Of a stretch of DNA of 46,141 nt, positions 36,811 through 45,148 are shown piece after piece; position 1 is the first letter of the stretch, and every line of letters begins with the position of its first letter. The translations under genes were made by a program, and so were the position numbers. A model generated the notes under the pieces. The model did no database searches. It saw only the letters and a program-made list of their open reading frames with translations, and was not told where the DNA came from. The DNA is from Bacteroides sp. (lineage in GTDB: Bacteria; Bacteroidota; Bacteroidia; Bacteroidales; Bacteroidaceae). The stretch covers positions 1 through 46,141 of the forward strand of contig JALCME010000029.1 in NCBI GenBank assembly GCA_022648295.1, in the 5' to 3' direction.

Positions 36811-37785
36811 ATGGACAATTCATCACTTATTATATCTCCGATTGCCCAGGAATTGGAAGACTTCAAAAACCTGTTTAATAGTACTCTTTACAGTTCAAAT
36901 CTTTTGTTGAACAATGCCATTATGCATATCAGGCAAAAGAATGGGAAGATGATGCGCCCTATATTATTGTTACTTATTGCCAAGTTATTTAATCAAATCA
37001 CCCCGAAAACTCTTCATGCTGCTGTATCGCTGGAACTGTTGCATACAGCAAGTCTTGTGCACGATGATGTCGTGGATGAGAGCACGGAGCGCCGTGGACA
37101 ATTGTCTGTCAATGCAGTATATAATAATAAAGTTGCTGTCTTGGTGGGGGATTATTTGCTTGCTACTTCGCTTGTGCAAGCTGCTAATACCAGAAACTAT
37201 GCAATAATTGATGTTATTTCTCATTTAGGGCAGGATCTGTCTGAGGGGGAACTGCTTCAATTGTCTAATGTGAGTGATCTTCAATTTTCAGAGACGGTGT
37301 ATTTTGATGTGATTCGGAAGAAAACAGCTGCTCTTTTTGCTGCATGTACGGTAGCAGGGGCTTTATCGGTTGATGCTGATACAGAGCAGATCGAATTTGC
37401 CCGCTTATTCGGGGAATATATCGGACTTTGCTTTCAAATCAAGGATGATATATTCGATTATTTTGAAGATCGTGCCATTGGCAAACCTACAGGCAACGAT
37501 ATGCTGGAAGGGAAACTGACACTTCCTGCTCTTTATGTTTTAAACTCCACTAAGGATAAGGGAGCTGCAGAAATTGCCGTAAAGGTGAAAAAAGGTCTTG
37601 CTACTCCGCTTGAAATAGCTTCTTTGATTGAGTTCTCCAAGAAAAATGGAGGAATAGAATATGCTGTTGATAAAATGCGTGAGTTTAAGTGTAAGGCTCT
37701 TGATTTATTGGGATCTTTGCCTGATTCTGGCATAAAATCTGCACTTGAGTTTTATCTGGACTACGTTGTCGATCGTGATAAATAA
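36811..37785 (+). CDS. Trans-polyprenyl diphosphate synthase
   Basis: A protein of about 324 residues of the long-chain isoprenyl synthase family, which makes the side chain of menaquinone or a similar lipid from FPP and IPP. The first Asp-rich motif is DDVVD at 85-89 (LVHDDVVDES) and the second DDIFD at 212-216 (QIKDDIFDYF); both bind Mg-diphosphate. The residues five and four before the first motif control chain length, but that length cannot be read reliably. IspB-like is the best guess. The gene stands alone. Confidence 0.9.
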   Translation: MDNSSLIISPIAQELEDFKNLFNSTLYSSNLLLNNAIMHIRQKNGKMMRPILLLLIAKLFNQITPKTLHAAVSLELLHTASLVHDDVVDESTERRGQLSVNAVYNNKVAVLVGDYLLATSLVQAANTRNYAIIDVISHLGQDLSEGELLQLSNVSDLQFSETVYFDVIRKKTAALFAACTVAGALSVDADTEQIEFARLFGEYIGLCFQIKDDIFDYFEDRAIGKPTGNDMLEGKLTLPALYVLNSTKDKGAAEIAVKVKKGLATPLEIASLIEFSKKNGGIEYAVDKMREFKCKALDLLGSLPDSGIKSALEFYLDYVVDRDK

Positions 37786-37820
37786 AGAGCAAAGGTTAGA
37801 TAAAACTGTCTTTGCTCTTT
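37784..37820. terminator. Bidirectional terminator between polyprenyl synthase gene and deoC
   Basis: AAAGAGCAAAG (37784-37794) and CTTTGCTCTTT (37810-37820) are perfect 11-bp complements starting at the stop codon of the plus-strand gene. T-rich sequence follows on both strands, which suits the two convergent transcripts. Confidence 0.7.
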
Positions 37821-37884
37821 ACTTTTATATAAGATAGGGATCTTTCGGACCTTTAATGATGCCCTTGATAAACAGACTTTCGCC

Positions 37885-38787
37885 TTAGAAGAATTTTATC
37901 TCTTTGTTTGTGATATCAGATAACAGAAGATTCGCGAGTCGGCTTGTGCCTATCCGGAACAGCTTATTATTCAGCCACTCTTCTCCAAGTATTTCTTTTA
38001 CAATGGTGTAGTAGAGGATGGCATCATCTACGGTATTTATACCTCCTGCCGGTTTGAATCCGATCTTGTTCCCTGTTTTTTCGTGGTATTCTTTAATGGC
38101 CTGACACATTACGTACGCAGCTTCAGGGGTTGCTGCCGGTTGCTGTTTTCCTGTGGACGTTTTGATAAAATCGGCACCTGCATACATGGCAAGGATTGCT
38201 GCTTTTTTTATGTTGCTTGCTGTTTTCAGCGCACCGGTTTCAAGTATTACTTTTAGGTGCCCTTCCTTACATGCTTCTTTTAATTCCTGTATTTCGTCGC
38301 ATGTATTTTCGTAATCTCCGGCTAGGAATTTCCCTACTGATATAACAATGTCTATTTCATCGGCACCTTCCATCACAGCCATAGCTGTTTCTGCCACTTT
38401 TACTTCGGGGAAGGTTTGAGATGATGGAAACCCACCTGATACACAGGCTATTTTTACATCTTCTACTTCCAGCGTACTTTTGACTATTTCTGCGAAACAG
38501 GGATATACACAAATTGCAGCAACATTGTCCAGATCCGGGAACGTTTCATCAAAAAGATTAACTTTCTGGGTGAATTTCATTACACTTTCATCGTTATCAG
38601 TGGTATTCAACGTAGTAAGATCAATGCAATGAAAGAGTAATTTCTTTACTGCTTCCGTGTTGTTTCCGGGAGCTTTCTCCGTTCTGATTTTTGTTACTTC
38701 CTGAGCTATTTGGTCATCATTTAGATGGGTATTGTATTTTGCTAATGTAGCATCATACTTACTTTGTGTAGGTTCATTTTTTTCCAT
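37885..38787 (-). CDS. deoC: Deoxyribose-phosphate aldolase
   Basis: A 300-residue class I aldolase that splits 2-deoxyribose-5-phosphate into glyceraldehyde-3-phosphate and acetaldehyde in nucleoside catabolism. The Schiff-base lysine is Lys209 in DFIKTSTGK; GGINTVDDAILYY forms the phosphate site. It is longer than the E. coli enzyme by an N-terminal extension. The frame runs back to 38859, but the ATG at 38787 (MEKNEPTQSKYD) is preferred; it overlaps the end of the MazG-like gene by 14 bases. It is the last gene of the mnmG operon. Confidence 0.93.
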   Translation of the reverse strand: MEKNEPTQSKYDATLAKYNTHLNDDQIAQEVTKIRTEKAPGNNTEAVKKLLFHCIDLTTLNTTDNDESVMKFTQKVNLFDETFPDLDNVAAICVYPCFAEIVKSTLEVEDVKIACVSGGFPSSQTFPEVKVAETAMAVMEGADEIDIVISVGKFLAGDYENTCDEIQELKEACKEGHLKVILETGALKTASNIKKAAILAMYAGADFIKTSTGKQQPAATPEAAYVMCQAIKEYHEKTGNKIGFKPAGGINTVDDAILYYTIVKEILGEEWLNNKLFRIGTSRLANLLLSDITNKEIKFF

Positions 38788-39115
38788 AATCTTGCAATTT
38801 TGGGTTGTTAATATGTCGATTGCTGTCCCGTTTGGTTTTCTTTTCCAGATTTCGGGCAAAAGCCTCTGTTAGATTTACACCTGTCTGGTTTGCTATGCAG
38901 AGAAGAACCCAGAGTATATCCGTCAGTTCTTCGTCGATATTGTCTTTTTCTCCTTCTTTGAAGGACTGGTCACCGTATTTGCGGGCCATCACTCTCGCTA
39001 ATTCTCCTACTTCTTCGGTGAGAACAGCCATATTGGTCAGTTCGCTGAAATAACGTACGCCGTACTGTTTTATCCAGCAGTCCACTTCTTTTTGTGCTTC
39101 TTCTAATGTCATCAT
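38774..39115 (-). CDS. MazG-like nucleotide pyrophosphohydrolase
   Basis: A 113-residue all-alpha NTP pyrophosphohydrolase. The metal-binding pattern EEVGELARV followed by DEELTDILWVLLCIAN is the EExxE...ExxD signature of MazG-type domains. It would hydrolyse aberrant or excess dNTPs to monophosphates. It overlaps dtd by 4 bases and deoC by 14, so the three are tightly coupled. Confidence 0.9.
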   Translation of the reverse strand: MMTLEEAQKEVDCWIKQYGVRYFSELTNMAVLTEEVGELARVMARKYGDQSFKEGEKDNIDEELTDILWVLLCIANQTGVNLTEAFARNLEKKTKRDSNRHINNPKLQDYGKK

Positions 39116-39564
39116 TCTTTGTTTTTTGTATCTATACAGATCGTCACCGGGCCATCATTGAGTAGTTCTACTTTCATATCAGCTCCAAACTCTCCTGTGC
39201 CGATTTCTTTTCCTAAAGACAAACTTAATTCCTTGCAAAATGCCTCGTATAGCGGAATTGATACAGGAGCTTTGGCGGCTCGTATGTACGAAGGACGATT
39301 GCCTTTCTTGGTTGATGCGTGAAGGGTGAACTGGCTGATTACCAGTATATCACCATCTATGTCGAGAATGGATTTGTTCATTACTCCATTTTCATCATCG
39401 AAGATGCGCAGATTTATGATCTTTTTGCATAACCACTCTATATCTTCTTGATTGTCAGAATCTTCGATTCCTACCAGGACTAAAAGACCCTTCTTTATAC
39501 TTGATTTGCAAACTCCGTTTATCGTCACGGAGGCGTGTCCGGTTCGTTGTATGACTACTCTCAT
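39112..39564 (-). CDS. dtd: D-aminoacyl-tRNA deacylase
   Basis: A 150-residue DTD1-type enzyme that removes D-amino acids, and wrongly attached glycine, from tRNA. The SQFTL motif (ISQFTLHASTKKGNRPSY) and the NDGPVTI motif near the C-terminus (containing the cross-subunit Gly-cisPro) are intact. MRVVIQRTGHASVTI is the usual N-terminus. It lies in the uvrC-dtd-mazG-deoC run. Confidence 0.95.
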   Translation of the reverse strand: MRVVIQRTGHASVTINGVCKSSIKKGLLVLVGIEDSDNQEDIEWLCKKIINLRIFDDENGVMNKSILDIDGDILVISQFTLHASTKKGNRPSYIRAAKAPVSIPLYEAFCKELSLSLGKEIGTGEFGADMKVELLNDGPVTICIDTKNKE

Positions 39565-39663
39565 TTACTTATTACCTTTATTGCCTGCGGCAATTCGCAA
39601 AGTTACAAATTTATTTATGATATTCTTAGGAATGGGTATCGAATTGCATTCAAACGGAATCTC

Positions 39664-41505
39664 TTAATCTGTGGTGCTGAAATAGGCTTTAATGAGATTG
39701 GCTTTGGCTGTTCCAACGACGCCTGAAAGTTCTTCGGGAGATGCCTCTTTTATGCGTTTCACGCTTTTGAATTCTTTGAGTAACAAGTCTTTTGTTTTGT
39801 CTCCAATGCCTTTTATTTCGTCCAGTGCCGAGGATATTTGTCGCTTACTTCGTTTGTCCCGGTGGAAAGTAATAGCAAAACGGTGCACTTCGTCCTGAAT
39901 TTGCGTGAGCAGTTTGAAGAGTGTGCTTTGTTGTTTTAGTCCTATGGTTTGCGGAGGAAAGCCATAAAGTAATTCCGAAGTACGATGCTTGTTGTCTTTT
40001 GCAAGTCCGGCGATGGGTATGGATAAGTTTAATTCATCCAGAACCTCTTTTACTGCGCTCATTTGACCTTTTCCTCCGTCTGTGATGATGAGGTCAGGTA
40101 GGGTGGATTTCTCTTCAATTATGCGCTGATAGCGCCGTTGTACAACTTCTTTCATTGAGGCGTAATCATCGGGTCCAACTACTGTCCTGATGTTGTATTT
40201 CCGGTAATCCTTTTTCGAAGGCTTTGCTTTCTTGAATACGACACAGGCAGCGACGGGGTCTGACCCCTGGATGTTGGAGTTATCAAAGCACTCTATTTGT
40301 ATGGGAAGTCTGTCCAGATGAAGTTCTTTTTGGATTTCTTTCATTAAGCGGACGCTGCGTTGTTCGGGATTTAGTTTTTCGGACTGTTTCAACCTGTCCG
40401 CCTTGTATTGTTTTACGTTCAGGATGGACAGTTCCAGCAATTTCTTTTTGTCACCTCTTTGGGGGATGGTGAAAGCAACATCTTTTAACTCCATATCTAT
40501 ATAAAAGGGCACGATGATTTCACTGGAAATGCTTTTATAGCGTTTCCTCATTTCAATGATGCCCAATGAGAGCAGTTCTTCTTTCGTTTCCTCTAATTTC
40601 TTTTTGTATTCGAAGGTAAACGCCTGATTAATAGCTCCTTTTGTGATATGTAAGTAGTTGATATATGCAGATTTCCCATCACTATCTTCTTCGATGGAGA
40701 ATACGTCTATATTGTGAAGAACATTGCTTACAACCTCCGATTTAGCTCTGTAGTTTTCGATGAGTGTATATTTCTCTTTTACTTTCTGGGCTTCTTCAAA
40801 CTTCATTCCCGATGCTAAATCCTGCATTCTGTTGTATAGTAGCCGTTCTATATCCTGTGTATTTCCCTTTAATATCTCTTTGATTTCACTGATGTTGTTC
40901 ATGTAATCATCCAAAGATTGCTTTCCGACACAGGGCCCGGCACAATTCTTGATGTGGTATTCGAGGCATACGTTGAATTTGCCGGCGGAAATATTCTCCG
41001 GAGACAAGTTCAGATTGCAGGTGCGCAGTGGATACAGATGTTTAATGAGATCGAGTAGGGCGTACATGGAGGGTACATGACTGTATGGTCCGTAATAAGA
41101 TGAGCCGTTGCGGATAATCTTACGCGTTTTGAATACCCGGGGGAAGTACTCGTTTTGCACGCAAATGGAAGGATAAGTCTTATCGTCTTTTAGTAATACG
41201 TTGTAGCGAGGTTTGTACTTCTTGATCAGGTTGTTTTCCAAAAGTAATGCATCCTCTTCCGTATTTACTACAATGTAGCGTATATCGGCTATCTTACTGA
41301 CCAGCACTCTTGTTTTTCCCGGTTCATGTTCTTTATTAAAGTAGGATGAAACCCGCCGCTTTAAGTTTTTGGCCTTCCCTACATATATGATGGTGCCTTC
41401 GACATTCAGATATTGGTAAATGCCGGGGTTCTCAGGTAGGTTAAGAACAATACCTTTTAAGTATTCATTGGTTTTTAGTTCAGGGTTGTTGTCCATAGCG
41501 ATCAT
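39664..41505 (-). CDS. uvrC: Excinuclease ABC subunit C
   Basis: A 613-residue nucleotide-excision-repair nuclease. The GIY-YIG domain makes the 3' cut (GIY at 28-30, YVG at 41-43). A UVR domain for UvrB binding (SGMKFEEAQKVKEKYTLI) lies mid-protein, then the RNase H-like 5' nuclease (IECFDNSNIQGSDPVAACVV) and paired helix-hairpin-helix motifs (LDEIKGIGDKTKDLLLKEF). It is complete. It follows apt by 66 bases. Confidence 0.96.
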   Translation of the reverse strand: MIAMDNNPELKTNEYLKGIVLNLPENPGIYQYLNVEGTIIYVGKAKNLKRRVSSYFNKEHEPGKTRVLVSKIADIRYIVVNTEEDALLLENNLIKKYKPRYNVLLKDDKTYPSICVQNEYFPRVFKTRKIIRNGSSYYGPYSHVPSMYALLDLIKHLYPLRTCNLNLSPENISAGKFNVCLEYHIKNCAGPCVGKQSLDDYMNNISEIKEILKGNTQDIERLLYNRMQDLASGMKFEEAQKVKEKYTLIENYRAKSEVVSNVLHNIDVFSIEEDSDGKSAYINYLHITKGAINQAFTFEYKKKLEETKEELLSLGIIEMRKRYKSISSEIIVPFYIDMELKDVAFTIPQRGDKKKLLELSILNVKQYKADRLKQSEKLNPEQRSVRLMKEIQKELHLDRLPIQIECFDNSNIQGSDPVAACVVFKKAKPSKKDYRKYNIRTVVGPDDYASMKEVVQRRYQRIIEEKSTLPDLIITDGGKGQMSAVKEVLDELNLSIPIAGLAKDNKHRTSELLYGFPPQTIGLKQQSTLFKLLTQIQDEVHRFAITFHRDKRSKRQISSALDEIKGIGDKTKDLLLKEFKSVKRIKEASPEELSGVVGTAKANLIKAYFSTTD

Positions 41506-41542
41506 AAAGAAATGAACCGTTCAATGAGTTTGCATTAAAGAG

Positions 41543-41563
41543 CCAATCACTTGAAGTGATTGG
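41543..41563. terminator. Intercistronic hairpin between apt and uvrC
   Basis: CCAATCACTT and AAGTGATTGG form a tight stem nine bases beyond the apt stop. On the minus strand it is followed by CTCTTTAATG, only weakly T-rich. It could partly terminate or process the operon mRNA and lower uvrC expression relative to mnmG and apt. Confidence 0.5.
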
Positions 41564-41571
41564 TCTTTTAT

Positions 41572-42096
41572 TTATAAAGATAATACGGATTTTACTTCTA
41601 CGTTTGGATTGAACAGCTCTTTTCCATGCAGTTCTTTCAATTCGATAATGAAGTTTACATAGACCTTTTTAGGGTTTAGCTTTTGCACTAATTTGCATGC
41701 GGCTTTCATGGTTCCTCCGGTTGCCAATAAATCATCGTGGAGTAAAACCACATCATCTTCGTTCAAAGCATCCTTATGTATTTGAATGGTATCTTTCCCG
41801 TATTCTTTATCGTAACTTTCTTCAATGGTTTCTGCCGGTAGCTTTCCCGGTTTTCTTATTGGTATAAATCCGGCCCCTAAGCGGGTTGCCAGAATTGGTC
41901 CCATAATAAATCCACGGGATTCAATGCCTACCACTTTTGTGATGCCTTTATCTTTGTACATTTCGTACATGGTATCCGATAGTTTTTTTAGCGCAACCGG
42001 ATCTTTAAATAGTGTGGTTACATCGTAAAACAGAATTCCCGGTATTGGAAAATCTGGCACTTTCCGGATGGTATTTACTAACTCTTCTCTGCTCAT
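41572..42096 (-). CDS. apt: Adenine phosphoribosyltransferase
   Basis: A 174-residue purine-salvage enzyme converting adenine and PRPP to AMP. The PRPP-binding loop is VVLLHDDLLATGG (116-128); VVGIESRGFIMGPILATRLG and IPIRKPGKLP are typical of the family. Length and motifs are normal. It lies between mnmG (59 bases upstream) and uvrC. Confidence 0.95.
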   Translation of the reverse strand: MSREELVNTIRKVPDFPIPGILFYDVTTLFKDPVALKKLSDTMYEMYKDKGITKVVGIESRGFIMGPILATRLGAGFIPIRKPGKLPAETIEESYDKEYGKDTIQIHKDALNEDDVVLLHDDLLATGGTMKAACKLVQKLNPKKVYVNFIIELKELHGKELFNPNVEVKSVLSL

Positions 42097-42129
42097 AATC
42101 AGTCTTTAATATGGTTTATTTATACTTTT

Positions 42130-42145
42130 CGTTTCACGTGGAACG
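42130..42145. other. parS-like centromere palindrome
   Basis: GTTTCACGTGGAAC (42131-42144) combines one half-site of the widely conserved ParB site TGTTTCACGTGAAACA with one half of its TGTTCCACGTGGAACA variant. It lies in the 59-base mnmG-apt gap, outside coding sequence. Other CACGTG hexamers in the window lack the GTT/AAC flanks. Confidence 0.6.
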
Positions 42146-42155
42146 TTTGCTCTAC

Positions 42156-44036
42156 TTATCGCCCGGAAAGGACTAAAAGCACATTAATATCGCTGGGGGA
42201 TACCCCGGGTATCCGGCTTGCTTGGGCTATTGTTTCCGGGTCTATTCTTTCAAGCTTTTGCCTGGCTTCTGTAGACAATGCCTGAATTGTACTATAGTCG
42301 AATTTCCCTTTTATTTTAATGCTCTCCAATCGTGAAAGCTTATCAGCTATCATGCGTTCCCGTTTAATATATCCTTCGTATTTAATTATAATTTCCGCCG
42401 CTTCAATAATCTCTTCTTTCCGATCTTCGTCTTCTATCGTTTCTAATTCTCTCTTGAAGGCTGCTATTCTTTCCGCCATCTGCTTAATAGTGATTTGCGG
42501 ACGGTTGATTAAATCTACTAGTTTACATCCCTGACGTAGGGGAGCACTTCCCATTTCTTCTAATGAAGCATTGATAAGTTCCGGTTTAATCGAATAGTTT
42601 TGCACAAAGTTGATGATGCGGTTTATTGCTTCCTTCTTTTGAATCAGAAGTTGGTACCGATCATTTTTAGCTAATCCTAACTTCCATGATTTCTCTGTTA
42701 ATCGCATATCTGCGTCGTCCATGCGAAGTAGTATGCGATATTCTGCACGTGAAGTGAACATACGGTAGGGCTCATCTACGCCTTTAGTTACTAAATCATC
42801 GATTAATACGCCAATATATGCTTCATCTCTCCCAAGAGTGAAGTCTTCTCCTCCTTGCGTGTTGATATGGGCATTGATGCCTGCAATAAGTCCTTGTCCC
42901 GCCGCTTCCTCGTATCCGGTAGTTCCGTTTACTTGTCCGGCAAAGAACAGGTTTTTAATAATCTTCGATTCCAACGTATGTTTTAGCTGAGTCGGATCGA
43001 AATAATCATATTCAATGGCATATCCCGGTCGATAGATTACCAGGTCTCTGAATGCCGGAATTTTCTTCAGTGCTTCCATCTGAATGTCCAAAGGCAACGA
43101 AGAAGAGTATCCGTTTAGATAGAGTTCTTGAGTTGTTTCTCCTTCCGGTTCCAAAAACAGTTGGTGCTTCTCTTTATCGGGAAAAGTCACTATTTTGGTT
43201 TCAATGCTGGGGCAGTAGCGTGGCCCTATGCTGTGAATTTGTCCGTTGAATAGGGGCGATTCCGGTAATCCTTTCCGCAAAACATCATGAACTTCTTCAT
43301 TGGTGAAGCAAGTCCAGCAAGGTAGTTGTTTGAGATGCCGGATGCCTGTATTCATATAAGAGAATTTATGAAAATCACATTCCCCATCCTGAATCTCCAT
43401 GTCTTCAAAATGAACGCTTCTTCCGTCTATACGGACAGGTGTCCCGGTCTTCATTCGTCCGAATTTAACTCCATAACTAGCGATGGATTCGGTTAATTCG
43501 TAAGATGCCATTTCTGCCATTCTGCCTCCGGGAAGTTTTGTGCTACCCACGTGCATCAACCCGTTTAGAAATGTTCCAGCCGTCAAAACAATGCTTTTTG
43601 CCCGGAAAGTCACTCCCCATAAGGTTGTTAACCCGACGATCTCTCCATTTTCGACAAGGATGTTCCGTACGGTATCTTGCCAAATGTGTAAGTTCGGTAC
43701 ATTTTCCAAGATGTCTCGCCATGCCCATATAAACTTGTTGCGGTCACACTGCGCGCGGGGACTCCACATGGCTGGACCTTTGGAGCGGTTCAATATGCGA
43801 AATTGAATGGCGGTCTGGTCAGTTACTAAACCCATGTACCCTCCCAACGCATCTATTTCGCGCACTATTTGTCCTTTTGCAATGCCTCCTACTGCCGGAT
43901 TGCAACTCATTTGCGCTATTTTATTCATATCCATAGTAATCAGGCAGGTTTGAGAGCCGAGGTTTGCGGCAGCGGCAGCAGCTTCGCATCCTGCATGTCC
44001 GGCCCCAATTACTATTACATCATATTTAAATTCCAT
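42156..44036 (-). CDS. mnmG: tRNA uridine-5-carboxymethylaminomethyl modification enzyme MnmG
   Basis: A 626-residue FAD enzyme that, with MnmE, modifies U34 of certain tRNAs. The FAD-binding motif is GAGHAG at 11-16, followed by NPAVGGIAKGQIVREIDALG and the PRAQCDRNKF stretch. The conserved PSIETKIVTFPDKEKHQLFL, FFAGQVNGTTGYEEAAGQG and the C-terminal helical domain (IPGVSPSDINVLL) are intact. It is the first gene of the mnmG-apt-uvrC-dtd-mazG-deoC run, with its own promoter. Confidence 0.97.
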   Translation of the reverse strand: MEFKYDVIVIGAGHAGCEAAAAAANLGSQTCLITMDMNKIAQMSCNPAVGGIAKGQIVREIDALGGYMGLVTDQTAIQFRILNRSKGPAMWSPRAQCDRNKFIWAWRDILENVPNLHIWQDTVRNILVENGEIVGLTTLWGVTFRAKSIVLTAGTFLNGLMHVGSTKLPGGRMAEMASYELTESIASYGVKFGRMKTGTPVRIDGRSVHFEDMEIQDGECDFHKFSYMNTGIRHLKQLPCWTCFTNEEVHDVLRKGLPESPLFNGQIHSIGPRYCPSIETKIVTFPDKEKHQLFLEPEGETTQELYLNGYSSSLPLDIQMEALKKIPAFRDLVIYRPGYAIEYDYFDPTQLKHTLESKIIKNLFFAGQVNGTTGYEEAAGQGLIAGINAHINTQGGEDFTLGRDEAYIGVLIDDLVTKGVDEPYRMFTSRAEYRILLRMDDADMRLTEKSWKLGLAKNDRYQLLIQKKEAINRIINFVQNYSIKPELINASLEEMGSAPLRQGCKLVDLINRPQITIKQMAERIAAFKRELETIEDEDRKEEIIEAAEIIIKYEGYIKRERMIADKLSRLESIKIKGKFDYSTIQALSTEARQKLERIDPETIAQASRIPGVSPSDINVLLVLSGR

Positions 44037-44065
44037 TTATTCAATACTTTACTTTTAAAACTATG

Positions 44066-44073
44066 CAAAGTTA
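44066..44073 (-). promoter_or_regulatory. Putative -7 box for mnmG
   Basis: The minus strand reads TAACTTTG, an exact TAnnTTTG match, 30 bases before the mnmG start. No -33 TTTG at the usual spacing. Confidence 0.5.
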
Positions 44074-44207
44074 CTAAAAAAACAGATTTAATGTTTTATT
44101 TGGGAGTATTCTCAATAGGGTCTGCTTTTTTTGAGGGAAGTTGAGAAGCTAAATTTATCCGTTTGATGCCTCGCGATTTTAGTTGAAATGGATGAGTGAA
44201 ATATCAA

Positions 44208-44354
44208 TTACTTTTCCATCAGCATGATGCCTACGCTTCTCACCGTTGTTATTTCCAAGCTTTTTTCTTCTTCTATATACTTACGTAGTTTGACTGTGAA
44301 TACACCCAGGTTTCTGGATACAAAGTAATCGTCTATCAATAATAGCTTGGTCAT
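44208..44354 (-). pseudogene. Relic of a response-regulator winged-helix domain
   Basis: A 48-codon open frame reads MTKLLLIDDYFVSRNLGVFT followed by VKLRKYIEEEKSLEITTVRS and VGIMLMEK. The part from DDYFVSRNLGVF through VRSVG follows the C-terminal DNA-binding domain of OmpR/RprY-type regulators in Bacteroides (pattern DxYFxxRSxDVxIxxLRKYL...NxxGxGF). The receiver domain and the first helices are missing, and no matching reading frame was seen on either side. It is therefore probably the tail of a lost gene. Expression as a small protein cannot be excluded. Confidence 0.6.
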
Positions 44355-44387
44355 GGTAAATTTTTATTATTTGTGATTTTTATATAT

Positions 44388-44427
44388 TTTGCTGTGACAA
44401 AATATTATGTATTTTTGTCACAGCAAA
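44388..44427 (+). promoter_or_regulatory. Promoter inside a perfect 15-bp inverted repeat
   Basis: TTTGCTGTGACAAAA (44388-44402) and TTTTGTCACAGCAAA (44413-44427) are exact complements around a 10-base centre. The left arm begins with TTTG (44388-44391). TATTTTTG (44410-44417) lies 18 bases further on, so -33 and -7 elements of a plus-strand promoter coincide with the two arms. A dimeric repressor bound to the repeat would block both. It lies about 150 bases before the first gene of the membrane cassette. Confidence 0.65.
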
Positions 44428-44573
44428 GCCAATAAGTGTTCGAAATTACTGATTTGGCAATACTTACTTCGCTCAAACGGTCTGTTTTGGAAAAATAAAG
44501 AGTGCCCCAAGAAAAGCATATTGGATTTGTGAGAAGCATGATATACATAGAAATAATTAGTTGAAGGATAAAT

Positions 44574-44792
44574 ATGATAAACATTAGATTTTGTAAGAAT
44601 AGAAAAATTGATGCAGTACTGAAGAGTGTATTACTTTTTATATTATCAGTAATATTTGTATTTTTAATACAATATATTAAAAATGAAGGTTTTGACTATA
44701 AAAAGGAACTCATTCACTCTGTTGAGATAGTTATTAAGTTTTGCTTCATTTTGATCGTGATAGATTATATTAGAATTAAATTAAAAAGATAA
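44574..44792 (+). CDS. Small membrane protein, first gene of CPBP cassette
   Basis: I do not recognise this 72-residue protein. It has a basic N-terminus (INIRFCKNRK) and two hydrophobic helices, VLKSVLLFILSVIFVFLIQ and VIKFCFILIVIDYI. AAGGATAA precedes the ATG as a ribosome-binding stretch. It is followed after 17 bases by another small membrane protein gene. Similar small membrane proteins often act as immunity, toxin or accessory subunits, but no motif decides between these. Confidence 0.65.
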   Translation: MINIRFCKNRKIDAVLKSVLLFILSVIFVFLIQYIKNEGFDYKKELIHSVEIVIKFCFILIVIDYIRIKLKR

Positions 44793-44809
44793 AATTATAA
44801 TACTTCGTT

Positions 44810-45148
44810 GTGATGAAAAAGAAGTTCTTGCTAATTGTAATAATTATTTTTGCTGTTATCATAGGATTTTTTGTTAATAATATAGCAAAACCTTATTTTG
44901 TAATGCATGGAATTGATGATTATCATATCCTATCCCTTGTATATGGGTTAATGTTTGCCGTTGCCGTTGATTTGGTTGCCATTGCATTTTCATGGGGAAA
45001 AAAATCAGTAAAAAATTATAGAGTATATTTGCTTGTGTGCCCAGTATTCGGTATTTTTTACTATGACATTTTCTCTTTATTAGGAATCTTGATTGCTACA
45101 GCTGGAATATTTATTCTATGTAAACGAAAGTGGTTTAATGCTAAGTAG
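44810..45148 (+). CDS. Membrane protein of 112 residues, second gene of CPBP cassette
   Basis: I do not recognise this protein. It has four hydrophobic segments: KFLLIVIIIFAVIIGFFVN, VYGLMFAVAVDLVAIAFSW, VYLLVCPVFGIFYYDIF and LLGILIATAGIFILC. No catalytic motif was found. Its last 11 bases overlap the start of the CPBP protease gene, so the two are translationally coupled. Confidence 0.65.
   Translation: MMKKKFLLIVIIIFAVIIGFFVNNIAKPYFVMHGIDDYHILSLVYGLMFAVAVDLVAIAFSWGKKSVKNYRVYLLVCPVFGIFYYDIFSLLGILIATAGIFILCKRKWFNAK

Noticed and set aside
44388..44427. Invertible promoter (phase-variation switch)
   Set aside because: Only 10 bases separate the arms, too few for the flip of a promoter segment; the promoter elements are in the arms themselves.
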